A model generated the notes under the pieces. That model had not been told where the DNA came from, ran no database searches, and saw only the letters and a list, made by a program, of their open reading frames with translations. A stretch of DNA of 64,000 nucleotides, from the NCBI RefSeq assembly GCF_002749975.1, contig NZ_PEIG01000007.1:62001-126000 (forward strand), given 5' to 3'. Numbering within the stretch: the stretch's first letter is position 1; every line of letters begins with the position of its first letter. The translations under genes and the position numbers were made by a program. Of this stretch, positions 44,124 through 54,500 are shown piece by piece. This DNA comes from Gloeocapsopsis sp. IPPAS B-1203. GTDB taxonomy: Bacteria; Cyanobacteriota; Cyanobacteriia; Cyanobacteriales; Chroococcidiopsidaceae.

Positions 44124-44555
44124 TTAAGCTACAAGTGATTGTTCGAGCGATCGCATGAGCATCTGACGTCCGAGATCGATATCTCGCTCTGCACATTGCC
44201 AGTCGGGGTGAGCACTCATCAATAAACTTTCTAATGCTTCTTGATCGAAGAGATGCCACACAGGTATTTCACTCTCAATTTCTACTGCGTAGCAGTTTGA
44301 GTTAATGCAGTGAATTGTACAACTGCTAGCCGTCCGCGTTACTTGCATTTGCTGTTGCGGTTGCAACGAACGAAATCTGCGAATTGTCTGTTTCAACTCA
44401 CTGAGCGAAGACACCATTAATCCTGGCAGTGCAACCGGTGTATATACATCACCATTGACTGTAATCCAGTAGTACCGTGCTGGATCAATTCCTACCAACC
44501 AAGGCAATTCATCATCCAGACGATAACGAGGTGCTAAAGAAATTGATGGTGTCAT
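44124..44555 (-). CDS. Hypothetical protein with Cys-rich centre
   Basis: The 143-residue protein begins MTPSISLAPRYRLDDELPWL and contains WITVNGDVYTPVALPG. Four cysteines cluster near 79-92 (ASSCTIHCINSNCYAVEIE, plus one further on at WQC). I recognise no family. It is probably soluble. It ends 35 bases past the convergent CTDH gene. The Cys spacing is not a clear zinc motif. Confidence 0.55.
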   Translation of the reverse strand: MTPSISLAPRYRLDDELPWLVGIDPARYYWITVNGDVYTPVALPGLMVSSLSELKQTIRRFRSLQPQQQMQVTRTASSCTIHCINSNCYAVEIESEIPVWHLFDQEALESLLMSAHPDWQCAERDIDLGRQMLMRSLEQSLVA

Positions 44556-44934
44556 AACAAAAGCTTTAATGAACTCGATCTACAACTAACCGCAGGTAAA
44601 GCAAATTTTTCTTTTTATGGAAAAGACGTTGTTTACCATACTGTGTAACTATTAAGATCAAGTTTTCAATAAAAACTTGTATTTATAAACTCTTTTTAAT
44701 AAAAGTTATAATAATAATTAATAAAGAGTCACTGTAATACAGAAAACTTATTCTAATAAGTAGTGACCTGAAAGCTCAAGAAAGCTATATGGGGAGATAG
44801 AAACACTAGTTAGCAGAAGCAAAGGAAAACTTGAAACTCTCATACTGTATCTAAACTAGATTAAAAAAAATAATAGGAGATGTGGGATAGGCGTCTTGCC
44901 TGCCCACACAACTCTGCTGATCGTCCTAATCGTA
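44556..44934. other. Intergenic region
   Basis: An AT-rich stretch of 379 bases between two minus-strand genes. It contains a hairpin at 44881-44908 (separate entry) and short runs of TAATAATAATTAATAA. No gene or RNA could be supported. Confidence 0.5.
44881..44908 (-). terminator. Hairpin downstream of response regulator
   Basis: TGTGGG and CCCACA form the outer stem and GGC/GCC the inner one, around GTCTT. On the minus strand it follows the response-regulator stop by about 26 bases and precedes an A/T-rich tract with eight T. It resembles a dispersed GGGCAGGC...GCC palindrome found widely in cyanobacteria, which may double as a terminator. Confidence 0.55.
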
Positions 44935-45657
44935 TTACCCTACTAAACCAGAACGTAATGCGCGAACGGCAGCTTGAGTACGATCATCGGCACAAAGCTT
45001 ATTGAGGATATTGCGTACATGAGTTTTCACTGTACCTACAGTGATATACAGCTTTTCTGCAATTACTGCATTACTGCAACCTTCAACAATCAGTTGTAAC
45101 ACCTCTAGTTCTCTTTCTGTGAGGGGGTAAGCAGCAATCATTTGGTCATATTCTGCATCAGCAGCATTAATTGCAACTGTTTTACTATCTATAGTGACTG
45201 GCTCTATAGCTTCAGGAGTTTCTTTGGCTTGTTGGAGAACAATCCGTGCGATCGCAGGATCAATCCAAGAATTACCACCATGTGTCACTCGTAATGCTTC
45301 TAGTAAGTTGTCAAAACTAATATCCTTCATACAGTAAGAGTCAGCACCCGCAGCAAACGCTGCTAGCACAGCTTCTTTGTTATCGCGTAACGTTAAAATC
45401 AATACTTTGGTGTTGCTATCATCATCACCATCTTGATTCGCTTTGATTTGCCGTGTCAGTTCAATGCCATCTTTATCAGGTAAGCCAATATCAACAATTG
45501 CGATGTCAGGATGGCTGATTTGTAATAATTTCAACCCTTCACTAGCATTAGCAGCTTCTCCAACCACTTCAATCTCTTGCCGCTGTTGCAGGGCTGTACG
45601 AATACCTACACGGGTGAGGTCATGGTCTTCAATTAGAGCAACACGAATTTTATTCAT
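44935..45657 (-). CDS. NarL/LuxR-type response regulator
   Basis: The 240-residue protein has an N-terminal receiver domain with the phosphorylation site D56 (IAIVDIGLPDKDG) and a C-terminal LuxR helix-turn-helix (PLTERELEVLQLIVEG, then VAEKLYIT-like AEKLYITVGTVKTHV). The linker (about 140-170) is long and polar. I use ATG 45657 rather than TTG 45678. The divergent histidine kinase at 46256 is the closest partner candidate. Confidence 0.92.
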   Translation of the reverse strand: MNKIRVALIEDHDLTRVGIRTALQQRQEIEVVGEAANASEGLKLLQISHPDIAIVDIGLPDKDGIELTRQIKANQDGDDDSNTKVLILTLRDNKEAVLAAFAAGADSYCMKDISFDNLLEALRVTHGGNSWIDPAIARIVLQQAKETPEAIEPVTIDSKTVAINAADAEYDQMIAAYPLTERELEVLQLIVEGCSNAVIAEKLYITVGTVKTHVRNILNKLCADDRTQAAVRALRSGLVG

Positions 45658-46255
45658 TGTCAATAACCGCTTGTACAATTCTTAAATTTAAAACCGAGTT
45701 TACTAATCTGACAGGATTAGTTTAGTTAAGATCACCCATTAACAGAAGTAGAGATTTCTCTAATCTAAAGCAATTTAACGGCAAATTTTTTTAGTTTTTC
45801 TGAAACGTCTCCTCAACAAGCGATCGCTTAAAATCTCTGCTCAAAAAAACCAGAAAAATGTATGCTTTGTTACTCCTAGTTATACATACAAGTACACAAA
45901 CACATGAGGCTTGTCTAAGTTCGTCAATTCATTAGCTCAATTTGTGAAATAATCTCAATTCGCCATAGTTAATTTTTAATAAGGCTCTTATGTTTGCTAC
46001 TAAGGGTTGTGGAGATTATTGTATCAATTGGAGAGGCTTAGATTTCAGTATTTAAGACAAGCAAGTCGGCGCCTATGTTTTATTGTTCGCTATCCTACTT
46101 TGTCAATGCCAAATGTAGTAGTTTCTTAGAGCTTCACACTCAACCTGCAAGCGAGTATCAGCGGCGTTATTTATAAAAGTAGAACATGACTCCAAAAAGT
46201 GGTTTAGAAATGCCAGTACCGCAAAATATTGTTGCATAAATTAACAACATGACAT
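45658..46255. other. Intergenic region between divergent signalling genes
   Basis: About 600 bases carrying promoters in both directions. No further gene is seen. The region immediately upstream of 46256 does not encode the missing first half of the kinase's N-terminal PAS domain in any frame I read. Confidence 0.45.
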
Positions 46256-48406
46256 ATGGATACTCGACAAGAAGACAGTGATAAATTAGGTGCAAATCAG
46301 TTGTGGGGTTTCGTTAAAGCACTACATCCGGAAGATCGACACCGGATAACTCAACGCACCTCCGCGATCGCGCAAGGGCAACAATACGAAATTAAATACC
46401 GATTACTAGCTGCGGATGGTCACTATCACTGGTTCAGCGAACAAGGTACACCCGTCATTGCAGCAGGTCAAATTCAAGATTGGATAGTCAGTTGCACTCC
46501 TGTTGACAAAGAGAATGGATTAGAAGAACCCTTAAAAGCTTTGCAAGAAAGCGAACAGCGATATCGTTCGTTAGTTATTGCCACATCACAAATCGTTTGG
46601 ACAACTGATGCTGAAGGTAAAGTAGACGATATACCAGCTTGGCGGGCGTATACAGGTCAAACTGTTGCCGAAGTTCAAGGTTGGAGTTGGATAAGTGCAG
46701 TGCATCCTGAAGACCGCGATCGCACTGCGCAAACGTGGAATAGCGCAGTAGAGCACAAAACGCTTTACAACACTGAATATCGCATTCGTGGTGCTGATGG
46801 CAACTATCGTTATTTTTGGGCGCGGGGCGTTCCAGTTATTGCCGAAGACGGCTCCATCCGCGAATGGGTAGGTATTTGTGCGGATATTCACGAACGCAAG
46901 CAGGTGGAGGAAGAACTCAAAAAAAGTGAAAAACGCTACCGCGATTTAGCAAATGCAATGCCTTTGATTGTGTGGACAGCACAACCAGACGGCACAATGG
47001 ATTATTACAATCAAAGGTGGTTTGACTATACCGGATTGACGCCTGAGCAAAACACAGGTTCGCAGTGGCAAGCAATTATTCATCCTGATGATTTACCTGA
47101 GTGTCTCCATCATTGGCATCATGCTGTCAGTACTGGAACCTTTTATGAAATTGAATATCGTTTTCGGCGTAAAGATGGTATCTATCGCTGGCACTTAGGA
47201 AGAGCTTTACCTGTACGCGACACTAACGAACAAATTTTGTCTTGGGTAGGAACTGCAACAGACATTGACGATCGCAAACGCTTCGAGGAAGCCCTCAAAG
47301 AAAGCGAAGCCCGCTTTCGGAGTATGGCAGACAATGCGCCAGTCATGATTTGGGTATCTGGAACCGATACGCAATGTCATTGGTTCAATCAACCGTGGCT
47401 AGAGTTCACAGGACGGAAGATGGAGGAAGAAGTTGGTGATGGCTGGGCACAAAGAGTTCATCCTGAAGACAAAGAACCTTGCCTCAATATTTACCTCAAA
47501 GCATTTGCAACCCGTCAGCGCTTTGAGATGGAATATCGCTTTCAACGTGCAGATGGCGAGTATCGCTGGTTAGTTGATACTGGTGTACCGCGTTTTACAC
47601 CAAGTGGCGACTTCGCGGGATACATTGGCTCTTGTATTGATATTACTGAACGTAAATCTAATGAAGAAGCGCTGAGGCATCGTGCCGAGGAACTGACTTA
47701 TTTAACAAAAATGTTAGCAACGACAAATACTGCTTTAGAAAAGCGTAACCAAGAGTTGGATCAATTTGCTTATGTCGCCTCCCACGACTTGAAAGCACCC
47801 TTAAGAGCGATCGCTAATCTGTCGCAGTGGATTGAGGATGATATTGCAGAGCAACTCGGTGCCGAAAACAGGCGTCAGATGGAGTTGTTGCGCGGGCGCG
47901 TACATCGACTCGAAGCATTAATTGATGGTTTATTGCAGTACTCCCGTGTAGGACGCATAGCAACACCTACTGAATTTGTCAGTGTGAAAAACTTGCTCAA
48001 TGAAGTGTTAACGATGCTTGCACCACCACCAGAATTTACAATCGCGATCGCTCAGGATTTACCTGCACTGCGTACTCAAAAGATGCCACTATTTCAAGTG
48101 TTCAGCAATCTCATCAGTAATGCGATTAAACACCACGATCGACTTGATGGCAATATCAGGATCTCTGCAACAGATCGAGGAGATTTTTACGAGTTTACAG
48201 TGGCAGATGATGGTCCAGGCATCGCAGCAGTGTATCACGAAAAAGTGTTTGGCATCTTTCAAACATTAGAAGCGCGTGATAAAGTCGAAAACACTGGGGT
48301 TGGTCTTGCGATTGTCAAAAAAATTGTAGAAAGTCAAGGAGGACGCATCTATCTTGCGTCTCAAGAAGGTCAAGGAGCCACTTTTCGCTTTACTTGGTCA
48401 AAGTAG
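46256..48406 (+). CDS. Multi-PAS histidine kinase
   Basis: The 716-residue protein starts with half a PAS domain (1-90, LHPEDRHRI then GHYHWFSEQGTPVI), followed by three full PAS/PAC units (about 95-220, 225-345, 350-470). Then come HisKA, with the phospho-acceptor H510 in ASHDLKAPLRAIANLS, and HATPase_c (NLISNAIKHHDRLDG, ADDGPGIAA, NTGVGLAIVKK). It has no membrane segment and is likely a cytosolic sensor. The domain pattern resembles the MHYT kinase at 48719, including the HisKA sequence, so the two are probably duplicates that differ in sensor. Confidence 0.9.
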   Translation: MDTRQEDSDKLGANQLWGFVKALHPEDRHRITQRTSAIAQGQQYEIKYRLLAADGHYHWFSEQGTPVIAAGQIQDWIVSCTPVDKENGLEEPLKALQESEQRYRSLVIATSQIVWTTDAEGKVDDIPAWRAYTGQTVAEVQGWSWISAVHPEDRDRTAQTWNSAVEHKTLYNTEYRIRGADGNYRYFWARGVPVIAEDGSIREWVGICADIHERKQVEEELKKSEKRYRDLANAMPLIVWTAQPDGTMDYYNQRWFDYTGLTPEQNTGSQWQAIIHPDDLPECLHHWHHAVSTGTFYEIEYRFRRKDGIYRWHLGRALPVRDTNEQILSWVGTATDIDDRKRFEEALKESEARFRSMADNAPVMIWVSGTDTQCHWFNQPWLEFTGRKMEEEVGDGWAQRVHPEDKEPCLNIYLKAFATRQRFEMEYRFQRADGEYRWLVDTGVPRFTPSGDFAGYIGSCIDITERKSNEEALRHRAEELTYLTKMLATTNTALEKRNQELDQFAYVASHDLKAPLRAIANLSQWIEDDIAEQLGAENRRQMELLRGRVHRLEALIDGLLQYSRVGRIATPTEFVSVKNLLNEVLTMLAPPPEFTIAIAQDLPALRTQKMPLFQVFSNLISNAIKHHDRLDGNIRISATDRGDFYEFTVADDGPGIAAVYHEKVFGIFQTLEARDKVENTGVGLAIVKKIVESQGGRIYLASQEGQGATFRFTWSK

Positions 48407-48718
48407 CAATAGTATAGCAGGGGTGAGGAAGTTATGAGTTATGAGTTATGAGTTTTGAGTTGAAGAAAGTTATGAGTGTTGAATCTTCAAAACTTTAAAT
48501 AACATTTTAATCATCTTGACCATTGCTATATTTGTCAAATCCCAGCAACGTCAGTTCGACAGCAAAGGCTTAGCGCATGACTCCTCGGCTAATCTAAACT
48601 TGACTTATCTTCATAAATTTCTACAACTTTTGTTTCTTCATTAGTCCACGGAGGTGGACTTCGTTTGTTCAGCGGCTAGTCATCCAGCTATCGATCAAAT
48701 TCTGCTCAACTCTCTCAC
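48407..48718. repeat. GAGTTAT heptamer repeat spacer
   Basis: A run near 48430-48480 repeats GAGTTAT several times (AGTTATGAGTTATGAGTTATG), related to the spacer at 5745-5780. The remainder shows no gene. Confidence 0.6.
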
Positions 48719-50989
48719 ATGACCAATCCAGACACCATCACAGGTACACACAACCTTAACTTAGTTATTCTCTCAATTGGTATAGCGATCGTTGCTTCAT
48801 ACACAGCACTCGATCTTGTGGCACAAGTCAAAACAACGTCAGGATGGCGCACTGCCCTTTGGTTGATTGGTGGTTCGCTAGCAATGGGAATTGGCATTTG
48901 GTCGATGCACTTTATCGGTATATTGGCTTATCGCTTACCCGTACCAGTAAGTTACAACTTTCCCATTGTTGAAGTGTCAATGCTTCTTGCTGTTTTCGCT
49001 TCTGGAGGTGCTTTATTCCTCGTCATTCAGGAATTGAGTTGGTTAAAGCTAGCAACTGGCAGCATATTTATGGGGCTGGGTATTGCAGCAATGCACTACA
49101 CGGGGATGCAGGCAATGCGGTTAGCAGCGACACCATTGTATAGCTTAAAAAATGTTACTTTCTCGATTGCAGTTGCAATTGGAGTTTCATTTACGGCTTT
49201 ATGGTTAGCTTATCATCAAACCAAGACGATCGCTCAAGGAACGATTCGCAAGTTGGCTAGTGCAGTTGTCATGGGAATTGCGATCGCCGGAATGCACTAC
49301 ACCGCAATGGCATCGGTCAAGTTTGAACTTGACAAGTCAACTTTTTTGAGTGCGGCACAACCGGATAACTCTACACTTGCTGTCTCAATTGGAGTTGCGA
49401 CTCTCATATTATTAGCACTAACATTCATCAGCGCAGCGATCGCCCAACGGATCGCGGCTGAAAATGCCAGAACTGAAATTTTGCGTCAAAGCGAAGCGCG
49501 ATTTCGTGCCTTAGAACAAAACTCCTCTGATGTCATTCAAGTTGTCAATGCGGCAGGGTTTATGACATACACCAGTTGTTCAATGCAACGGATTTTAGGT
49601 TACACGCCACAAGAGTGCCATGAAAAACAGGCATTTACTTTTGTTTATCAAGAGGATCTCGCCCAGGCAAAAAAGTTATTACAAGAAGCTTTATCGCATC
49701 CTGCCGCTAATATAGTTGCTGAGTTTCGTTTGCAACACGTTAATGGAGAACCGCGTGATTTTGAGGCGATCGCGTGTAATTTACTGACTGAACCGAGTAT
49801 TAATGGTGTTGTCATTACGTATCGCGATATTAGTAAACGCAAGCAAACTGAAGCGAATTTATGGAGTGCACTACAGCGACTGACCTTTCATGTCGAAAAT
49901 TCCCCGCTTGCTGTGATTGAATGGAATCGCGATTTTCGTGTGGTGCGGTGGTCACGCGCGGCTGAAACGCTGTTTGGTTGGCAAGCTGCAGAAGTGCTAG
50001 GAAAACTACCCAGTGAGTGGAATTTTATTTTTCCAGAAGATCGAGCAACTGTCACTCAAGTTATCGATCGACTCATCGATGGCAGCCAACAACGCAATGT
50101 TGCGCTCAATCGTAACTACACTAAAGATAGCAAAGTCGTTTATTGTGAGTGGTATAATTCAGGATTACTCGACGAAGCGGGCAATTTAGTTTCCGTGCTG
50201 TCTTTGATTTTAGATGTCACTCAGCAAAAACAAACTGAAGCAGAACTTGTCCACCGCGCTGCTGAACTCGTTCGTCTAACTGCGATGCTGGCACAAACAA
50301 ATTACGACATCCAAAAGCGCAATCAGGAACTCGATGAGTTTAGTTACGTCGTTTCTCACGACCTTAAAGCACCGTTGCGGGCGATCGCCAATTTATCTGA
50401 ATGGATTGAAGAAGATCTAGAAGAAAGTTTAACAGAGGAAACTCGCCAGCAAATGAACTTATTACGCGGGCGAGTTTATCGTATGGAGGCTTTAATTAAT
50501 GGTTTATTGCAATACTCGCGAGTCGGACGTCTTGAAACTCCTCTGACTTCTGTGTCAGTTGCGACTCTGCTTGCAGAAGTTATTGACTCCCTAGATCCTC
50601 CAGCAACTTTTATGATTCAAGTCGCATCAAATCTGCCGACGCTATGGACATATAGATTGCTCTTAGAGCAAGTATTTAGTAATCTCATCAGTAATGCTAT
50701 CAAACATCACCCTAGGTTAGATGGCACAATACATATTTCATTTACAGATGTCGGTGATTTCTATCAATTCACAGTAGCTGATGATGGTGATGGAATCGCC
50801 TTACAATATCAAGCTAAAGTGTTTGGCATTTTTCAGACCTTATCTGCTCGCGACCAAAAAGAAAATACTGGGATTGGATTATCGATTGTCAAGAAAATTG
50901 TTGAAAGCCAAGGAGGTAGCATTTGGCTAGAATCTCAAGCAGGAAAAGGCGCAGCGTTTTACTTCACTTGGTTAAAAACTCAAAACTAA
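48719..50989 (+). CDS. MHYT-PAS histidine kinase
   Basis: The 756-residue protein has a seven-helix MHYT sensor at about 1-245, with motif copies MHFIG, MHYTGM and MHYTAM, which are thought to bind copper and sense a diatomic gas. Two PAS domains follow (about 265-380 and 390-505), then HisKA with H547 (VVSHDLKAPLRAIANLS) and HATPase_c (NLISNAIKHHPRLDG, NTGIGLSIVKKIVESQGG). A response regulator gene follows 116 bases downstream. Confidence 0.93.
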   Translation: MTNPDTITGTHNLNLVILSIGIAIVASYTALDLVAQVKTTSGWRTALWLIGGSLAMGIGIWSMHFIGILAYRLPVPVSYNFPIVEVSMLLAVFASGGALFLVIQELSWLKLATGSIFMGLGIAAMHYTGMQAMRLAATPLYSLKNVTFSIAVAIGVSFTALWLAYHQTKTIAQGTIRKLASAVVMGIAIAGMHYTAMASVKFELDKSTFLSAAQPDNSTLAVSIGVATLILLALTFISAAIAQRIAAENARTEILRQSEARFRALEQNSSDVIQVVNAAGFMTYTSCSMQRILGYTPQECHEKQAFTFVYQEDLAQAKKLLQEALSHPAANIVAEFRLQHVNGEPRDFEAIACNLLTEPSINGVVITYRDISKRKQTEANLWSALQRLTFHVENSPLAVIEWNRDFRVVRWSRAAETLFGWQAAEVLGKLPSEWNFIFPEDRATVTQVIDRLIDGSQQRNVALNRNYTKDSKVVYCEWYNSGLLDEAGNLVSVLSLILDVTQQKQTEAELVHRAAELVRLTAMLAQTNYDIQKRNQELDEFSYVVSHDLKAPLRAIANLSEWIEEDLEESLTEETRQQMNLLRGRVYRMEALINGLLQYSRVGRLETPLTSVSVATLLAEVIDSLDPPATFMIQVASNLPTLWTYRLLLEQVFSNLISNAIKHHPRLDGTIHISFTDVGDFYQFTVADDGDGIALQYQAKVFGIFQTLSARDQKENTGIGLSIVKKIVESQGGSIWLESQAGKGAAFYFTWLKTQN

Positions 50990-51105
50990 GTAATAAGAAA
51001 TAGCTCAAAAGTATTAAGTATTTATTGCTATATTCAGAAATCTTGCTAACGATTGAGGTATATCAACAAAATTAACGGCAAAAATAAATATAAATTACAA
51101 TCAAG

Positions 51106-51534
51106 ATGAATCATAAAATGACAAACATCCTGCTTGTTGAAGATGACGAAGTGGATGTAATGAATGTCAAACGTGCTTTTAAAAAAAATAACATTACTAA
51201 TCCACTTTATCTGGCTGCCAACGGCTTAGAAGCATTAGCTATGCTTCGTGGCGAAAACAGTGACTTTCAAATTCCCTATGAGAGGAGACTGGTCTTACTC
51301 GACTTAAATATGCCAAAAATGAATGGCATTGAATTTTTACGAGAATTGCGTGCTGATTCAGAACTTCGTTTCACCCCTGTGATTGTTCTGACAACATCGA
51401 ACGAAGATCGTGACAAAGTAGAAGCTTACAACTTGAATGTCGCTGGATATATTCTGAAGCCAGTTACCTTCGCAAATTTTGTGGAGGCTGTGGCAACTCT
51501 CAATAAGTATTGGACTTTAAGTGAAATTCCCTGA
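51106..51534 (+). CDS. Single-domain response regulator (Rcp1-like)
   Basis: This 142-residue receiver has ILLVEDDEVDVMNVKRAF at the start, D66 in LLDLNMPKMNG and the conserved lysine in ILKPVTF. No output domain is present. Such Rcp1/CheY-like regulators partner with phytochrome-type and PAS kinases whose HisKA looks like those at 46256 and 48719. It may relay phosphate to the hybrid kinase encoded next. Confidence 0.9.
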   Translation: MNHKMTNILLVEDDEVDVMNVKRAFKKNNITNPLYLAANGLEALAMLRGENSDFQIPYERRLVLLDLNMPKMNGIEFLRELRADSELRFTPVIVLTTSNEDRDKVEAYNLNVAGYILKPVTFANFVEAVATLNKYWTLSEIP

Positions 51535-51593
51535 CAGTTGGCATTTTTACCATGCTCTTTGGTTGTTCGCCAATCGCTTTCCAATACTGAATT

Positions 51594-54500
51594 ATGGAAC
51601 AAACAGTAAAAATTCTGGTAGTTGATGACGATGAAGTTGACCGAATGGCAGTACGCCGTGCGCTAAAGGCTGCTGGCGTGCAAACTGAACTATCAGAAGT
51701 TAGTGATTGTGAAAAAGCGATCGCAACACTACAAACGCAATTCTTTGATTGTGTATTCCTTGATTACTTTCTTCCAGACGGCGATGGTTTGAGTTTAGTA
51801 CAGCAATTAAGAGCCTTGGGAATTACAGTTCCTTTGGTAGTTCTCACAGGACAAGGAGACGAACAAATAGCTGTACAACTGATTAAAGCAGGAGCGCATG
51901 ATTATCTTTCTAAAGCCAACATCACACCAGAAAATTTAGCTCAAGTCCTCCGACAAACAATCCGCGTGTATCGTGCTGAACAAGCTGCGGCGATCGCTAA
52001 TCAACGCTTAAAAGAAAGCGAAGAACGTTATCGACTTGTTTTAGAAGGTGCCAACGATGGCATCTGGGATTGGCATTGTGCTACAAAGCAGGTTTATTGT
52101 AATGACCGCCTGCTAGAAATTTTAGGTGTATCGCGTTCAGAATTCGATCATACAACGACAGCTTTTATGGAACGGATACATCCCGAAGATGTGCCGCGTA
52201 TCCGTGAAACTATTCGCCATCACTTGACAAATAACGAAAAATGTGAAGCAGAGTTTCGCTTCATTCATAGTTCAGGAGAATATCGTTACTGTTTAGCAAG
52301 AGGGAAAGCCCAGCGCGATGCCAACAATTGCCCAGTGAGAATGTCAGGAGTGATCAGTGATATTACTGAGCGTAAGCAACTCGAAAATGCATTGAGAGAA
52401 AGTGAATCGCGATTTCGCTATCTGGCAGAATCTAACGTACTTGGGATCATCATTGCAGATATGCAAGGCAAAATCCTCGATGCCAACGATGCTTTTCTAC
52501 AAATGATGGGTTACACAAAACAAGATGTCATCTCAGGATTGTACTGGAAAGACATTACCCCACCAGAATACGAGGAAATTGATCGACGAGCTGCGGCTCA
52601 AATGCGCTCGTCTCGGATATTAACGCCGTTTGAGAAAGAATACATTCGTAAAGACGGTAGTAGAGTGCCAATTCTCATTGGTGGTGCTTTGATTGATAAC
52701 GTTAAAGAAATTGGCATTTGTTATGTCTTAGATTTGAGCGATCGCAAGCGTTCTGAAGCAGAAATTGTTAAACTAAACCGCGATCTAGAACTACGTGTCA
52801 ACGAGTTACAAACGTTATTTGATGTGATTCCAATTGGAATTGCGATCGCCCAAGATCCTGAATGTCGATTTGTGCGGATTAACCCAGCCCTTGCCAAATT
52901 ACTCAATCATCCGATTGACGCTAACGCTTCCAAAAGTGCCCCTCTTGAAGAACAACCATTTTTTAAGATTTACTCTCAGGGTAGAGAAATCCCAGCCGCA
53001 GAATTACCAATGCAGTATGCTGCTGCGCACGGTGTTGATGTTTTAGATCAAGAATTTGATGTTGTTACTGATACTAATTCCTCAATCAAGCTGCTTTCCT
53101 ATGCTGCGCCGTTATTCGACGAGCAAGGTCAATGTCGAGGTAGCATCGGTGCTTATCTAGATATTACCGAACGTAAGCGTATTGAAGAACAAGAACGCTT
53201 TCTTGCTGAAGCTAGCGGTTTGCTGGGATCTTCTTTAGATTACCAAACTACACTAGAAAATCTTGCTGATCTCATCGTTCCTCAGCTAGCTGATTGGTGT
53301 ACCATCTATGTCGTAGACGAAGACAAAACTCTACGTCAAGTAGCACTAACACACCCCGATCCCGAAAAAGTTGAGTGGGCAAAAGAAGTCTTTAAGCGTT
53401 ACCCTCTTAATCCTGATGCACTGATCGGCACACCCCAAGTTATTCGGACTGGCAAGTCAGAGTTATATTCAGAAATTCCTGATTTTGTCTTAGCTGGACT
53501 TGCCCGCGATACAGAACATCTAGAGATCTTGCGTCAGGTTGGCATCAAATCATTTATGTGTGTGCCCATGAAAGCACGAGAACGCACTTTGGGGACAATT
53601 GCCTTTTACTCGGTAGAATCGGGCAAAACATATACACAAGCAGATCTAACATTCGCTGAAGATCTTGGGCGTCGTGCAGGTTTAGCCGTAGACAATGCTA
53701 AATTATTTCAGCAGGCAAATGAAATTGGTGAAAACTTGCGCCAAGCATTAATCATTCTAGGAGAACAGCAGCAACAACTACGAGTATTGCAGCGAATTAC
53801 TAATCTCCTCAACCAGCGTTTGACAAACTTACCAGGATTGCTACAAGTTATGGTAAGGGCAGTTTATGACGGTATTAGTGATGCTCAGTTTGCGTTGATT
53901 TTGCTGTATAACTCAGAAAGTCGCCAACTCGAATTAACTGCTACAGCAGGTGTTGGTCGAGAAAGGTTGCTGTTAATGGAGTTGTTTGATAGTGGAGATG
54001 GATTACTTAACCATGTCTTTCTAACAGGTGAATCGCAACTATTTAAAGCAACAAGACAACAAGATCGCAAATACAAAACCTCTGGTGGCACAGAAGAACC
54101 CCAAGTAGTTGATTTACCAGCTGCTATTCAGGCTGTCGCAATCGAATCAGCCTCAGCAGGAAGATTAGGAGTTTTAGCAATTGGTAACTGGGAAAATCCC
54201 GAAGCTTTTGATATCGAAGACCAAAATCTATTAACGGCTGTCGGCGAACAAGCAGCGATCGCTATTAATAATGCCCGCATGATTGGTGTTTTAGAAGAAC
54301 GCGAAGAACGCCTAGCGATTCAAAACCAAATCTTAGCACGGCAAAACCGCGAACTCGAACTTAACCGCCAGCGCATTGAACAACAAAACCTACAATTGAT
54401 TGAAGCGGCACGGCTTAAGTCACAATTTTTAGCGACAATGTCGCACGAATTACGCACTCCAATGAATGCCATTATTGGCTTTGCCCAAGTTTTACTTCGA

